Shown in pieces: positions 18,863 through 28,802 of a stretch of 64,000 nucleotides of DNA. The stretch lies in contig NZ_CP136925.1 in NCBI RefSeq assembly GCF_037126245.1, forward strand, positions 674,001-738,000, read 5' to 3'. The notes beneath the pieces were generated by a model. That model saw nothing but the letters and a program-made list of their open reading frames with translations, searched no databases and had not been told where the DNA came from. Source of the stretch: Mangrovimonas cancribranchiae (GTDB lineage: Bacteria; Bacteroidota; Bacteroidia; Flavobacteriales; Flavobacteriaceae). Made by a program: the position numbers and the translations under genes. The number at the start of each line of letters is the position of its first letter. The stretch's first letter is position 1.

Positions 18863-20644
18863 ATGAACCTTCAACAAGAGTTATCTATTCAAGTAAAAGA
18901 AGCAGTTAAAAATATCTATCAAAAGAATTTAGATTCAGTAGAGTTTCAAGCAACTCGTAAAGAGTTTGCAGGAGATATTACTGTGGTTGTTTTTCCAATG
19001 TTGCGTGTGGTTAAAGGAAACCCAGTTCAAATAGGAGAAGCTATAGGAGACTTCTTAGTTGAACATGTTGAAGATGTTAAAGCCTATAATGTTGTAAAAG
19101 GGTTTTTAAATATTGAAATTAACGATAGCTTTTATATTAATTTTTTTAACCGAATAAGAGAGCAATCTAAATACGGATTTGAAACGTCTAAAGAAGGTGA
19201 CAAGGCTGTTATGGTAGAATATTCTTCGCCAAATACAAACAAACCGTTGCATTTAGGTCATATAAGAAACAACCTTTTAGGCTATAGTGTTGCTGAAATT
19301 TTAAAAGCATCGGGAAAGAAAGTTTACAAAACTCAAATTATTAACGATCGTGGTATTCATATTTGCAAAAGTATGTTAGCATGGAAACGTTTTGGTAATG
19401 GTGAAACGCCAGAATCTACCGGACTTAAAGGAGATAAACTGGTTGGTAATTACTACGTAAAGTTCGATCAAGAGTATAAAAAAGAGATAGAGAAACTAAT
19501 GTCTAAAGGCGTATTAGAAGACGATGCCAAAAAGCAAGCGCCCATTTTTATTGAAGCCCAAGATATGCTTAGACAATGGGAAGCTGGCAATGAAGAGACT
19601 GTCGCACTTTGGGAAAAAATGAATGGTTGGGTTTACGATGGTTTTGATATTACCTATAAAAACTTAGGTGTAGATTTTGATTGTTTATATTATGAGAGCA
19701 ATACCTACCTTTTAGGGAAAGAATTTATAGATCAAGGTTTAAAAACAGGCGTATTTTATAAAAAAGACGATGGGTCTGTTTGGTGCGATTTAACCAACGA
19801 AGGTCTCGATGAAAAACTGGTGCTTCGTGCCGATGGAACGGCTGTTTATATGACACAAGATATTGGTACAGCCATACAGCGTATAAAAGATTACCCCGAT
19901 GTTGGTGGTATGGTTTATACCGTTGGTAACGAGCAAGACTATCACTTTAAAGTACTGTTCTTAATCTTAAAAAAACTAGGCTTCGATTGGGCAAAAAACC
20001 TCTATCATTTAAGCTATGGTATGGTAGATTTACCTACTGGAAAAATGAAAAGTAGAGAAGGAACCGTTGTCGATGCCGACGATTTAATTGTCGAGATGGC
20101 AAATACTGCTGAAGACATTTCGCAAGAATTAGGCAAATTAGATGGTTATAGCAAAGAAGAAAAACAAGACCTTTATAAAACCATAGGTTTAGGTGCTTTA
20201 AAGTATTTTATACTAAAAGTTGATCCTAAAAAACGCATTCTGTTCGACCCTAAAGAATCTATCGATTTTCAAGGAAATACGGGGCCTTTTATTCAATATA
20301 CTTATGCTAGAATACAATCTATTTTAAGAAAAGCAGATAATATAGATATATCGGTTTCAATTGAAAACATCACGTTACATGACAAAGAAAAAGAGCTTTT
20401 AAAACACGTTCAGTTATTTCCTGAAACAATTCAATTAGCCGCCGATAATTATAGTCCAGCCATAATTGCCAATTATATTTACGATTTAGTTAAAGAATTT
20501 AATTCATTCTATCAAAATGTATCTATTTTAGGAGCCGATTCCGATGTCGAAAAAGTGTTTAGAGTACAATTGTCTAAAACAGTAAGTCAAGTTATTAAAA
20601 ATGGCTTTTTATTACTAGGTATTCAAGTGCCAGAACGTATGTAA
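18863..20644 (+). CDS. argS: Arginine--tRNA ligase
   Basis: A 593-residue class I aminoacyl-tRNA synthetase that charges tRNA-Arg. Visible parts are the N-terminal Arg-S additional domain (NIYQKNLDSVEFQATRKEF), the HIGH-type motif PLHLGHIRNN after SSPNTNKP, the KMSK-equivalent loop KMKSREGTVV, and the C-terminal anticodon-binding DALR domain (FNSFYQNVSIL). Length is usual for bacterial ArgRS. It heads a tight run with the SprT-like, guanylyltransferase and DUF389 genes, with gaps of 15, 1 and 7 bases. Confidence 0.97.
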   Translation: MNLQQELSIQVKEAVKNIYQKNLDSVEFQATRKEFAGDITVVVFPMLRVVKGNPVQIGEAIGDFLVEHVEDVKAYNVVKGFLNIEINDSFYINFFNRIREQSKYGFETSKEGDKAVMVEYSSPNTNKPLHLGHIRNNLLGYSVAEILKASGKKVYKTQIINDRGIHICKSMLAWKRFGNGETPESTGLKGDKLVGNYYVKFDQEYKKEIEKLMSKGVLEDDAKKQAPIFIEAQDMLRQWEAGNEETVALWEKMNGWVYDGFDITYKNLGVDFDCLYYESNTYLLGKEFIDQGLKTGVFYKKDDGSVWCDLTNEGLDEKLVLRADGTAVYMTQDIGTAIQRIKDYPDVGGMVYTVGNEQDYHFKVLFLILKKLGFDWAKNLYHLSYGMVDLPTGKMKSREGTVVDADDLIVEMANTAEDISQELGKLDGYSKEEKQDLYKTIGLGALKYFILKVDPKKRILFDPKESIDFQGNTGPFIQYTYARIQSILRKADNIDISVSIENITLHDKEKELLKHVQLFPETIQLAADNYSPAIIANYIYDLVKEFNSFYQNVSILGADSDVEKVFRVQLSKTVSQVIKNGFLLLGIQVPERM

Positions 20645-20659
20645 CCTCTTTATTTTTTT

Positions 20660-21259
20660 ATGGATGATACCTTAAAAAATCACTTACCAGATAACGCCAT
20701 ATACCATGTGCTTCAACTTCTAACCGAAGAACATCTTACGATAAAAGTTACAGGCGAACGCAAAACAAAACATGGCGATTATAGGCGTTTACCAAATGGA
20801 AAACATCAAATTACCATAAATGGAAACCTTAATCCTTATCGGTTTTTAATAACTTTAATTCATGAGATTGCTCATTTTGAAGCATTCAAGAATTACGGAA
20901 AATCTATTAAACCACATGGCATTGAATGGAAGCAAACATTTAAACAATTAATGTTACCTTTTTTAAATCCAAGTATTTTCCCTGCGGAACTATTACCATT
21001 ACTAGCAAAGCATTTTAAAAACCCCAAAGCGTCAAGCGACACCGATGTTACGCTTTCGTTAGCATTAAAACAGTTTGACGAACCTAACAATAAAACCTAT
21101 ATATTTGAAATACCTTTTGGAAGCACGTTTAAACTTTATAATGGGCGCGTTTTTAAAAAAGGGAACAAGCGTGTAAAGCGTTATGAATGTGTTGAGGTTA
21201 AAACAGGAAGACTATACCTTTTTAATCCTAATGCAGAAGTTGAACTAATAAATTCTTAA
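20660..21259 (+). CDS. SprT-like zinc metallopeptidase domain protein
   Basis: A 199-residue protein with the HExxH zinc motif of the SprT/Spartan family in TLIHEIAHFEAF (residues 68-72). The C-terminal part (FKLYNGRVFKKGNKRVKRYECVE) is a basic beta-rich tail in the place of the SprT zinc ribbon, but without obvious paired Cys ligands. The bacterial function of this family is poorly defined. It sits between argS and the mannose-1-phosphate guanylyltransferase gene, one base from the latter. Confidence 0.85.
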   Translation: MDDTLKNHLPDNAIYHVLQLLTEEHLTIKVTGERKTKHGDYRRLPNGKHQITINGNLNPYRFLITLIHEIAHFEAFKNYGKSIKPHGIEWKQTFKQLMLPFLNPSIFPAELLPLLAKHFKNPKASSDTDVTLSLALKQFDEPNNKTYIFEIPFGSTFKLYNGRVFKKGNKRVKRYECVEVKTGRLYLFNPNAEVELINS

Positions 21260-21260
21260 G

Positions 21261-22340
21261 ATGAATAAAAATTATTATGCCATATTAATGGCAGGTGGAG
21301 TAGGATCACGATTTTGGCCAGTAAGTACACAAGATTACCCCAAGCAATTTCACGATATGCTTGGAACAGGCGATACCTTAATCCAAAAAACATTTCATAG
21401 ATTAAGTCAACTTATTCCACAAGAAAATATTTTCATCTTAACCAATGAAAAGTATAATAATTTGGTTCTAGAACAGTTGCCAGAAGTAAAGCAACGACAA
21501 GTCGTTTTGGAACCAGCCATGCGAAATACAGCACCATGTATTTTATATGCTTCTTTAAAAATACAAAAAGAAAACCCCAATGCTGTAACGATTGTAGCAC
21601 CAAGCGACCATTGGATTGAAGATGAAAAAGCTTTTATAAACAATGTGGAAGAATCCTTCGAGTTTTGTGCTAAAAATGATGCGTTAATAACATTAGGAAT
21701 TCAGCCTACATTTCCTAATACAGGTTATGGTTATATAGAGTTTGATAAAACAACAACCCAAAGTATAAAACCCGTTAATCAGTTTCGTGAAAAACCAGAT
21801 TACCAAACAGCAAAAAGTTTTATATCGCAAGGTAACTTTTTATGGAATGCTGGTATTTTTATGTGGAGCGTTGAAAGTGTTATTTCAGCATTTAAAAATA
21901 ATCAACCAGAACTTTTCGAACTTTTTCAAAAAGGGTATGCATATTATAATACCAAAAAGGAGTATGATTTTATTTTAGAGAATTATGCCAAAGCCGAAAA
22001 TATTTCGGTTGATTATGCAGTTATGGAAAAATCTGAAAATGTATTTGTATTACCCGCTACTTTTGATTGGAACGATTTAGGAACTTGGGGAAGTTTGTAT
22101 GATAAGCTTGAAAAAGACACCAATAATAATGCTGTGGTTAATGCCAAAACATTGGTAAACGAGGCTTCTGGAAATATGATTAGAAGCAACAAGGATAAAA
22201 TTGTAGTAGTTGATGGACTAAATGACTATATTATAGTTGATAAAGACGAAGTTTTGCTTATCTTTCCTAAAGCAAAGGAGCAAAATATTAAACAAGTTCT
22301 TCAAAATGTAAAAGACACCTTTGGAGAACAATATGGGTAA
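21261..22340 (+). CDS. Mannose-1-phosphate guanylyltransferase
   Basis: A 359-residue nucleotidyltransferase that makes GDP-mannose from mannose-1-phosphate and GTP for glycan synthesis. The signature GTP-binding loop MAGGVGSRFWPVS is at residues 10-22. PKQFHDMLG, APSDHWI, TGYGYIEF and FREKP follow, as does NAGIFMW. It lacks the C-terminal isomerase half of bifunctional ManC/AlgA enzymes and matches the short, single-function class. It is cotranscribed with argS and the SprT-like gene, a linkage that appears to be positional rather than functional. Confidence 0.92.
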   Translation: MNKNYYAILMAGGVGSRFWPVSTQDYPKQFHDMLGTGDTLIQKTFHRLSQLIPQENIFILTNEKYNNLVLEQLPEVKQRQVVLEPAMRNTAPCILYASLKIQKENPNAVTIVAPSDHWIEDEKAFINNVEESFEFCAKNDALITLGIQPTFPNTGYGYIEFDKTTTQSIKPVNQFREKPDYQTAKSFISQGNFLWNAGIFMWSVESVISAFKNNQPELFELFQKGYAYYNTKKEYDFILENYAKAENISVDYAVMEKSENVFVLPATFDWNDLGTWGSLYDKLEKDTNNNAVVNAKTLVNEASGNMIRSNKDKIVVVDGLNDYIIVDKDEVLLIFPKAKEQNIKQVLQNVKDTFGEQYG

Positions 22341-22347
22341 ATAACCT

Positions 22348-23808
22348 ATGGAAGAAAATAAATTCAACTTCAACGAAGACGAAAAAATAAAAGAGCAAAA
22401 AGTAGAAGAGTCTAAAGAAGCCGTAAGGAAAGATGCTAAAGGACTTATACAAAGCGTTAAAAAGTTTTTAGACGAATTACTAGATTTTAGAGACGACACC
22501 GATAGGGACGCTACCATAGAAGCCATAAAAAATGATATTTCATTTAAAGGCGCAACAGCATGGATTCTTATTTGCTCTATTTTTGTAGCCTCTATAGGGT
22601 TAAATGCTAACTCAACAGCAGTTGTTATTGGTGCCATGTTAATTTCGCCATTAATGGGGCCAATTTTAGGGGTGGGAATGTCTATAGCTATAAACGATAT
22701 AGACACTTTAAAACGATCTTTAATAAACTTAGCCATCATGATTGTGTTAAGTTTAATTACAGCTTTTTTATTCTTTTATTTATTTCCACTAAGCGAAGAT
22801 AATTCAGAACTTTTAGGAAGAACACGACCAGATATTCGCGATGTTTTAATTGCGTTTTTTGGTGGTTTAGCTTTAATTATAGCCAGAACCAAAAAAGGAA
22901 CGATAGCTTCGGTAATTTTTGGTGTAGCCATTGCTACCGCTTTAATGCCACCGTTATGTACTGCAGGTTACGGTTTGGCACAAGCCAATTTTGAATATTT
23001 CCTTGGGGCGTTATATCTATTCACTATAAATACCATATTTATAGCCTTGGCAACTTTTATAGTGCTGAAAATTTTAAGGTTTCCAATGCTTAAATATGCC
23101 AATTCTAAAAAGCGAAAGCGTATTGCTAGAATTGCAACTACTTTAGCCATTGTAGTTATGTTCCCGGCTACTTGGACCTTTGTTCAAGTGCTTCGTGAAA
23201 CAAACTTTAATAATGCGGCCAGCTCCTTTATAGATAAGGAAGTAACAGCTTTACCGCATGGCGACTATTTAAAAAAGAATGCGACGTATAATTATATGGA
23301 TGGCAATGAGCCTGTAATAGAAATAAACACGTTTGGCTTAGATGAAATTCCTGAAGAAACCATAGCTCTTTTAGAAGGAAGATTAAAAGATTATAGTGTT
23401 TTAAATACCACATCTTTAATTATTAACCAAAATGATAATGATGGTATAGACAGCTTTAAATATATGCAAGAATTAAAATCTAGAGACTCTATTGCATTAT
23501 TAACACAAAATCAGAAAATAACAATTTTAGAGAATAGAGTGAAGCAACTTTCTAAGTTTGAGAAAAATCAAATTCCTATGGATAAAATAGGGCAGGAGAT
23601 TAAAATAAATTACGATAATTTAGAGCGCTTATCTTTCTCAAATGTGATTACATCCGATTTTTCTAAAATCGATACCATTTCAGTATTTACTGCAAAATGG
23701 AAAAAAGAAGTGGATAATAATACGATTGAAAAAGAACGTAAAAAATTAGAAGCCTGGCTTAATTACAAACTTGATTTAGATAGTTTAATTGTAAGGGTGC
23801 AATCTTAA
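22348..23808 (+). CDS. DUF389 domain-containing membrane protein
   Basis: A 486-residue integral membrane protein. The DUF389 core begins at SFKGATAWILICSIFVASIG and contains the conserved AVVIGAMLISPLMGPILGVG and GVAIATALMPPLCTAGYGLA segments across about six helices (residues 60-280). The C-terminal 200 residues are soluble with a coiled-coil part (ILENRVKQLSKFEKNQ). DUF389 proteins have no settled function. The gene ends the argS run and converges on the MlaF-type gene with a four-base gap. Confidence 0.88.
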   Translation: MEENKFNFNEDEKIKEQKVEESKEAVRKDAKGLIQSVKKFLDELLDFRDDTDRDATIEAIKNDISFKGATAWILICSIFVASIGLNANSTAVVIGAMLISPLMGPILGVGMSIAINDIDTLKRSLINLAIMIVLSLITAFLFFYLFPLSEDNSELLGRTRPDIRDVLIAFFGGLALIIARTKKGTIASVIFGVAIATALMPPLCTAGYGLAQANFEYFLGALYLFTINTIFIALATFIVLKILRFPMLKYANSKKRKRIARIATTLAIVVMFPATWTFVQVLRETNFNNAASSFIDKEVTALPHGDYLKKNATYNYMDGNEPVIEINTFGLDEIPEETIALLEGRLKDYSVLNTTSLIINQNDNDGIDSFKYMQELKSRDSIALLTQNQKITILENRVKQLSKFEKNQIPMDKIGQEIKINYDNLERLSFSNVITSDFSKIDTISVFTAKWKKEVDNNTIEKERKKLEAWLNYKLDLDSLIVRVQS

Positions 23809-23812
23809 CTTG

Positions 23813-24580
23813 CTATTGATTTTCTTCTAAATACATTTTACGAACCTTCTTAAATAATTCAGAAGAGTACACAAAATTAGTTACAGCATCGTTATCTGTT
23901 TTAAAAATGGTGTTTTTACTACCTTCCCATGCTTTATGACCATTTTTTAAGAAAACAATTTTCTCACCTATTTCCATAACCGAATTCATATCGTGAGAGT
24001 TTATTACTGTTGTAATATTATATTCGTCTGTAATTTCTTGTATTAGGTTATCAATAACAATAGCTGTTTTAGGGTCTAATCCAGAGTTTGGCTCATCGCA
24101 AAACAGATATTTAGGTTTGTTTACTATGGCTCGAGCAATGGCAACACGTTTTTGCATACCACCGGAAGCTTCGCTAGGCATTTTATGGTGCGCATTTTCT
24201 AAATTCACACGTTTTAAAACAAAGTTTACCCGATCTTCCATCTCACTTTTACTTTGTTTAGTAAACATACGTAATGGAAACATAACATTTTCGGCAATCG
24301 TCATAGAATCAAATAAAGCACTGCCTTGAAAAACCATACCTATTTTTGATCTAATATCACGTTTTTCATCGCTATTAAGGTTGCCAAAAACTTTTCCGTC
24401 GTAAGATATAGTACCTTTTTCATAGTCAAAAAGACCTAATAAACACTTTAAAAAAACAGTTTTACCAGAGCCACTTTGCCCAATAACTAGGCTTGTTTTA
24501 CCTTTTTCAAAAGATGTACTAATGCCTTTTAAAATGTGGGTGTTACCAAAAGATTTATGTAAGTCTTTAACTTCTATCAT
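23813..24580 (-). CDS. mlaF: ABC transporter ATP-binding protein, MlaF type
   Basis: A 255-residue ABC ATPase. Walker A is GQSGSGKT, the signature is SGGMQKRVAIARA, and Walker B is YLFCDEPNSGLDP. It follows the MlaE-type permease with overlapping TAATG stop/start. The pair belongs to the MCE/Mla class that moves phospholipids between the inner and outer membranes to keep outer-membrane lipid asymmetry. The MCE substrate-binding protein (MlaD) is not adjacent here and must be encoded elsewhere if present. Confidence 0.88.
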   Translation of the reverse strand: MIEVKDLHKSFGNTHILKGISTSFEKGKTSLVIGQSGSGKTVFLKCLLGLFDYEKGTISYDGKVFGNLNSDEKRDIRSKIGMVFQGSALFDSMTIAENVMFPLRMFTKQSKSEMEDRVNFVLKRVNLENAHHKMPSEASGGMQKRVAIARAIVNKPKYLFCDEPNSGLDPKTAIVIDNLIQEITDEYNITTVINSHDMNSVMEIGEKIVFLKNGHKAWEGSKNTIFKTDNDAVTNFVYSSELFKKVRKMYLEENQ

Positions 24581-25317
24581 TAGCTTAAAAGTAATTGGGT
24601 AATAATGTAATTTAAAAGTATAATAGCCACACTAGTCCATACAAATGCCGTTGTACTTGCTTTTCCTACTTCTAAAGCGCCGCCTTTCATAAAAAAACCA
24701 TAAAACGATGGAATTGTTGCTAAAAGGAAGGCAAAAACAATAGTCTTTATAAAAGCGTAAGTAATATGAAAGGGCATGAAATCTAATTGAATACCTGTAA
24801 TGTAATCATCTAGAGTACTAAAACCACCATAAATACAAGCTGCCATACCGCCTAAAATGCCTAAAAACATAGCAATTGAAATTACAAATGGATATAGCAT
24901 TAAGGCAACAAACTTAGGGAAAACCAAATAGTTAATAGCGTTAATTCCCATAACTTCAAGAGCATCAATTTGCTCGGTAACACGCATGGTTCCTATACTA
25001 GAGGTTATAAACGACCCCACTTTTCCGGCCATGATTATAGAGATGAATGTAGGGGCAAACTCTAAAATGACAGACTGTCGTGTTGCAAACCCAACTAAAT
25101 ACTTTGGAATAAGAGGATTGGTAATATTTAGCGCAGTTTGTATGGTAACAACACCACCAACAAAAAACGAAATAAAGGCTACAATACCAAAAGATCCAAT
25201 TATTAAGTCGTCAATATCTTTAAGGATAAGACCTTTCATCACAGACCATTTAGTAGGCTTGCGAAAGATGTCTTTTACCATAATAAAATAGGCACCAATG
25301 TTATGAAGGTATGTCAT
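24580..25317 (-). CDS. mlaE: ABC transporter permease, MlaE family
   Basis: A 245-residue MlaE/YrbE-type permease with five or six membrane helices. Family signatures are GGVVTIQTALN, the conserved motif EFAPTFISIIMAGKVGSFIT, and GTMRVTEQIDALEVMGINA. It is the membrane part of the Mla-type lipid transporter with the ATPase that overlaps its stop codon. The start MTYLHNIGAYF has several possible alternatives within ten codons; the one given matches the family N-terminus. Confidence 0.9.
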   Translation of the reverse strand: MTYLHNIGAYFIMVKDIFRKPTKWSVMKGLILKDIDDLIIGSFGIVAFISFFVGGVVTIQTALNITNPLIPKYLVGFATRQSVILEFAPTFISIIMAGKVGSFITSSIGTMRVTEQIDALEVMGINAINYLVFPKFVALMLYPFVISIAMFLGILGGMAACIYGGFSTLDDYITGIQLDFMPFHITYAFIKTIVFAFLLATIPSFYGFFMKGGALEVGKASTTAFVWTSVAIILLNYIITQLLLS

Positions 25318-25396
25318 AAAGGATTTTGTTGTTGCTAAAGTATAAAAACTCTAGGTTTTTTAACCTTAATTTTAAATTAAGATGTGCAAAAAAATG

Positions 25397-25404
25397 TACT
25401 TTTG
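25397..25404 (+). promoter_or_regulatory. Promoter -7 box for the PafA-like gene
   Basis: TACTTTTG fits TAnnTTTG. It overlaps the beginning of the longest open frame (GTG 25384), which supports the downstream ATG at 25429 as the real start. Confidence 0.45.
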
Positions 25405-25428
25405 ATGTTCAAAATCAAATATTGTATC

Positions 25429-27063
25429 ATGAAAGGCTTCCTTAGTTTATCACTTGTTTTATTATTCATATTACCAGTAACAGCCCAACAGAAAAGTAAC
25501 CAAAATAATCCTAAATTAGTAGTAGGTATTGTGGTTGATCAAATGCGTTACGATTACCTAACAAGGTTTGAAAGTAAGTATGGTAATGGCGGTTTTAAAC
25601 GATTAATAAATGATGGTTACAACTGCAAAAATCATCATTTTAATTACATTCCAACAAAAACAGCGCCAGGACACGCATCGGTTTATACAGGAACGACACC
25701 AAAAAATCATGGTATTATAGCTAACGATTGGTATGATAAGTACACTAAAGAAATGGTGTATTGTGTAAATGATAATTCAATGACTCCTGTTGGAACAACA
25801 TCTGATGATGGGAAAATGTCGCCACACCGATTAAAAACCACAACATTTGCCGATGAAAATAGAATGTTTACACAAAAAAGAGGCAAAACAATAGGTATAG
25901 CCATAAAAGATAGAGGGGCTATTTTACCTGCTGGGCATACGGCTAATGCAGCATATTGGTTTAGAGGTAAAGATGAAGGGAAATGGATAACAAGTTCGTT
26001 TTATATGGACGAGTTGCCAACATGGGTAACCAATTTTAATGCTTCTGGAAAAGCAGCATCTTATTTAAAAGTTTGGGATACATTTTATGATATTGATACC
26101 TATGTTGAAAGTACTAGCGATTTAAATAATTATGAGGGTGGTTTTAAAGGCAAAGAAACCGCAACATTCCCTTACAATTTAAAAGCCTTGTCAAAAGACA
26201 ATGGAGGTTACGATATTATTAAATACACCGCTTATGGAAATAGTTTAACGGCCGATTTTGCTATAGCAGCAATAGATGGTGAACACCTTGGAGATGATGC
26301 TATTACTGATGTACTAACAGTAAGTTTTTCTAGCCCAGATTATGTAGGGCATAATTTTGGGGTAAGTTCAAAAGAAGTTCAAGACACGTATATCCGTTTA
26401 GATAAAGATATTGAGCGTTTACTAAATAAACTAGATAAAACAGTTGGAAAAGGTGAATACACGGTATTTTTAACAGCAGATCATGGTGCTGTAGAAGTAC
26501 CAGCATATTTACACGATCATGATATTCCAGCAGGATATTTAAATACTAAGGAAGCAAAACAGCGATTGTCTAAATTTTTGCAGAATACGTTTGGAGATTC
26601 AGATTTAGTTGAAAATGTAAGTAACGATCAAATATTTTTAAATAGAGAAAAAATAAATAACTTAGGATTAGATTTAGCTCATGTGCAAACAGCTATTGTA
26701 AACGAAATTATTAATTATAAGGATGTTTATAAAGCTTACACAGCAACAAATATGGCATCGTTATCTTATAATAATGGTATAGAAATGTTATTGCAAAATG
26801 GTTACAATCAAAAACGATCTGGCGATGTTTTAGTTATTTATGCACCAGCACATATTTCATATAGTAGAACAGGTTCAACACATGGTTCTGGATTTAATTA
26901 TGATACGCATGTACCATTATTGTTTTATGGAAAGGGAATAAAACAGGGCGAAACTTTTGAAAAAACAACTATTCCTGATATAGCTCCAACTATATCTGCA
27001 TTACTAGGGGTAAGCTTTCCTAACGGAAGTACTGGACAGCCTTTAGAGAAGGTGTTAGATTAA
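25429..27063 (+). CDS. PafA-like alkaline phosphatase family protein
   Basis: A 544-residue secreted phosphomonoesterase/nucleotide pyrophosphatase-like enzyme. A signal peptide ends at VTAQQ. The nucleophile Thr78 lies in PTKTAPGHASVYTG, metal ligand Asp37 in VVDQMRYDY, Asn99 in IIANDWYD, and the Lys/Arg phosphate-monoester pair of PafA in GIAIKDRGAILPAGH. Later metal ligands are in TADHGAVEVP and STHGSGFNYD. These residues match the phosphate-insensitive PafA class rather than PhoA or PhoX. ATG 25429 is chosen because the longer frame starts within the promoter. It converges directly on the ACBP gene. Confidence 0.88.
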   Translation: MKGFLSLSLVLLFILPVTAQQKSNQNNPKLVVGIVVDQMRYDYLTRFESKYGNGGFKRLINDGYNCKNHHFNYIPTKTAPGHASVYTGTTPKNHGIIANDWYDKYTKEMVYCVNDNSMTPVGTTSDDGKMSPHRLKTTTFADENRMFTQKRGKTIGIAIKDRGAILPAGHTANAAYWFRGKDEGKWITSSFYMDELPTWVTNFNASGKAASYLKVWDTFYDIDTYVESTSDLNNYEGGFKGKETATFPYNLKALSKDNGGYDIIKYTAYGNSLTADFAIAAIDGEHLGDDAITDVLTVSFSSPDYVGHNFGVSSKEVQDTYIRLDKDIERLLNKLDKTVGKGEYTVFLTADHGAVEVPAYLHDHDIPAGYLNTKEAKQRLSKFLQNTFGDSDLVENVSNDQIFLNREKINNLGLDLAHVQTAIVNEIINYKDVYKAYTATNMASLSYNNGIEMLLQNGYNQKRSGDVLVIYAPAHISYSRTGSTHGSGFNYDTHVPLLFYGKGIKQGETFEKTTIPDIAPTISALLGVSFPNGSTGQPLEKVLD

Positions 27064-27330
27064 TTATCTTCTGTAAAGAAAATAATTATCTACTAGTTCT
27101 ATATAAGTTCGTTTTGCTTCTTCTTTAGAGATGTTTTTTGCTTGAAATAAAGCGTTTGTTTTAAACGCATTTATAATAGGTTTTCTGCTGCTAGGTCTAC
27201 CATAGTTATCTGTAGCCTTTTTGTAGTAGGCGTATAAGCGAAGTAAAAAATCTGCTGGGAAAGGCTCTTTATGGTTATTAATCCTTTCTACAGCATCTTT
27301 AAAAGCGATATCTAATTCTTCTGAGTTCAT
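27064..27330 (-). CDS. Acyl-CoA-binding protein
   Basis: An 88-residue four-helix ACBP-fold protein that binds and buffers long-chain acyl-CoA. The family signature is seen in LLRLYAYYKKATDNYGRPS, followed by FKTNALFQAKNISKEEAKRTYIELV. It is the last gene of the LUD-cdsA-psd group, nine bases after psd, which fits a role next to phospholipid synthesis. Confidence 0.85.
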   Translation of the reverse strand: MNSEELDIAFKDAVERINNHKEPFPADFLLRLYAYYKKATDNYGRPSSRKPIINAFKTNALFQAKNISKEEAKRTYIELVDNYFLYRR

Positions 27331-27339
27331 TAGTTCATT

Positions 27340-27990
27340 TTACTTTTCTGCAATAACGGTTTCACCTCCACGAACTTTTTGGTTAAGTTCTACTTTAATA
27401 TTGCTATCTAAAGGTAATAATAAGTCAACTCTCGATCCAAATTTAATAAATCCAGAATCGCTTCCTTGTATAACACTTTGGTTTACTTTAGCGTAGTTAA
27501 CAATGCGCTTTGCTAAGGCTCCTGCAATTTGCCTATGTAAAACTTCGCCAAAATACGTGTTTTTAACAACAACTGTAGTTCTTTCGTTTTCTTCGCTAGA
27601 CTTAGGGTGCCATGCTACTAAATATTTACCTGGATGATATTTACTGTAAAGTACTTGACCACCAATAGGGTAACGTGTTACATGAACATTTAAAGGCGAC
27701 ATAAATACACTTACTTGAATTCTTTTATCTTTAAAGTATTCTTTTTCAAAAACTTCTTCTATGGCAACAACTTTACCATCTACGGGAGATACGGCTTGTT
27801 GTTCGTTTACTTGTGTGTAGCGTTTAGGGTTTCTAAAAAACTGAAGAATAAGAATAAAAAATACTAAAATGGCTATCATTAATAGTGTACGAAGCCAAGA
27901 AATAGTAATAAAATAGTCGGTAAGTAGAAAGGTAGCCACAACAAAAAAAGTAGCTCCTAAAATAATTTTATGTCCTTCTTTATGAAACAT
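27340..27990 (-). CDS. psd: Phosphatidylserine decarboxylase family protein
   Basis: A 216-residue short-form decarboxylase that turns phosphatidylserine into phosphatidylethanolamine. ATG 27990 (MFHKEGHKIILG) is chosen; a longer frame from 28032 would run well into cdsA. Two membrane helices lie near the N-terminus. The self-cleavage Gly-Ser that creates the pyruvoyl group is in DSGFIKFGSRVDLLLP. FMSPLNVHVTRYPIGG is the conserved core. The start overlaps the end of cdsA by 11 bases, indicating translational coupling. Confidence 0.92.
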   Translation of the reverse strand: MFHKEGHKIILGATFFVVATFLLTDYFITISWLRTLLMIAILVFFILILQFFRNPKRYTQVNEQQAVSPVDGKVVAIEEVFEKEYFKDKRIQVSVFMSPLNVHVTRYPIGGQVLYSKYHPGKYLVAWHPKSSEENERTTVVVKNTYFGEVLHRQIAGALAKRIVNYAKVNQSVIQGSDSGFIKFGSRVDLLLPLDSNIKVELNQKVRGGETVIAEK

Positions 27991-28801
27991 AATGTAATAG
28001 TTGTAAGTATAAATATATAAATGGTGCTGCAAAAATAATACTGTCTAATCTATCTAAAAGACCACCATGTCCAGGCATGATAACACCACTATCTTTTACA
28101 TTGGCTTGGCGTTTAAATTTAGATTCTATTAAATCTCCTAAAGTACCAAATACACTAATTATTATAGCTAATACTAACCAATTAGTAAATCCTAATGTTT
28201 CGGTAAAGGTAGCAATAAAATAGCTAGCTATGGTAGAAAAAAATAAACCGCCTAAAAAACCTTCTACAGTCTTTTTAGGAGAAATTTTTTCGAATAACTT
28301 TTGTTTTCCAAAATTCTTACCTACTAAATAGGCAAATGTATCGTTCGTCCATATTAAAATAAAGGATCCTAATAGTAAAAAAGGATTGTATTCTTCATAG
28401 TATTGAGCAATCAATATTATAAAAACAAAGCCACTAGATAGGTAAAACGTTGTAATGATGAATCGTTTAGAAATAAAAAGCGGAATGTTCTTGTGCGTGA
28501 ATAAGTCTTTAACCAAGAATAAAAGTACAAATATCGTGGTTACATGAAATATTTGTGTAGCTTCTTTTAGCCCATAATCACTTTTCATTACAAATTGCCA
28601 ATAGCCAAAAACAATATATAAAATAGTAAAAATGATGTATGGAAAAAAAGACTTATAGTGAATAAGTTTTTTTAATTCTGCTAAAGCGATAATGCCAAAA
28701 ACAAAAAACAACGCAATAACAGCATGTTCGTTAAATAACGATAGTATTAGGACAGAAATATAGAGTAATCCTGATAATGATCTAACGAGAACTTCTTTCA
28801 T
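27980..28801 (-). CDS. cdsA: Phosphatidate cytidylyltransferase
   Basis: A 273-residue membrane enzyme that makes CDP-diacylglycerol from phosphatidic acid and CTP. About eight membrane helices are visible. The C-terminal signature is present in SKFKRQANVKDSGVIMPGHG and LLDRLDS. It supplies the precursor used for phosphatidylserine and so feeds psd downstream. It lies one base after the LUD gene and overlaps psd. Confidence 0.94.
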   Translation of the reverse strand: MKEVLVRSLSGLLYISVLILSLFNEHAVIALFFVFGIIALAELKKLIHYKSFFPYIIFTILYIVFGYWQFVMKSDYGLKEATQIFHVTTIFVLLFLVKDLFTHKNIPLFISKRFIITTFYLSSGFVFIILIAQYYEEYNPFLLLGSFILIWTNDTFAYLVGKNFGKQKLFEKISPKKTVEGFLGGLFFSTIASYFIATFTETLGFTNWLVLAIIISVFGTLGDLIESKFKRQANVKDSGVIMPGHGGLLDRLDSIIFAAPFIYLYLQLLHYVS

Positions 28802-28802
28802 T

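Noticed and set aside
25384-25428. GTG start extending the PafA-like phosphatase
   Set aside because: It overlaps the predicted promoter and delays the signal peptide; ATG 25429 fits better.
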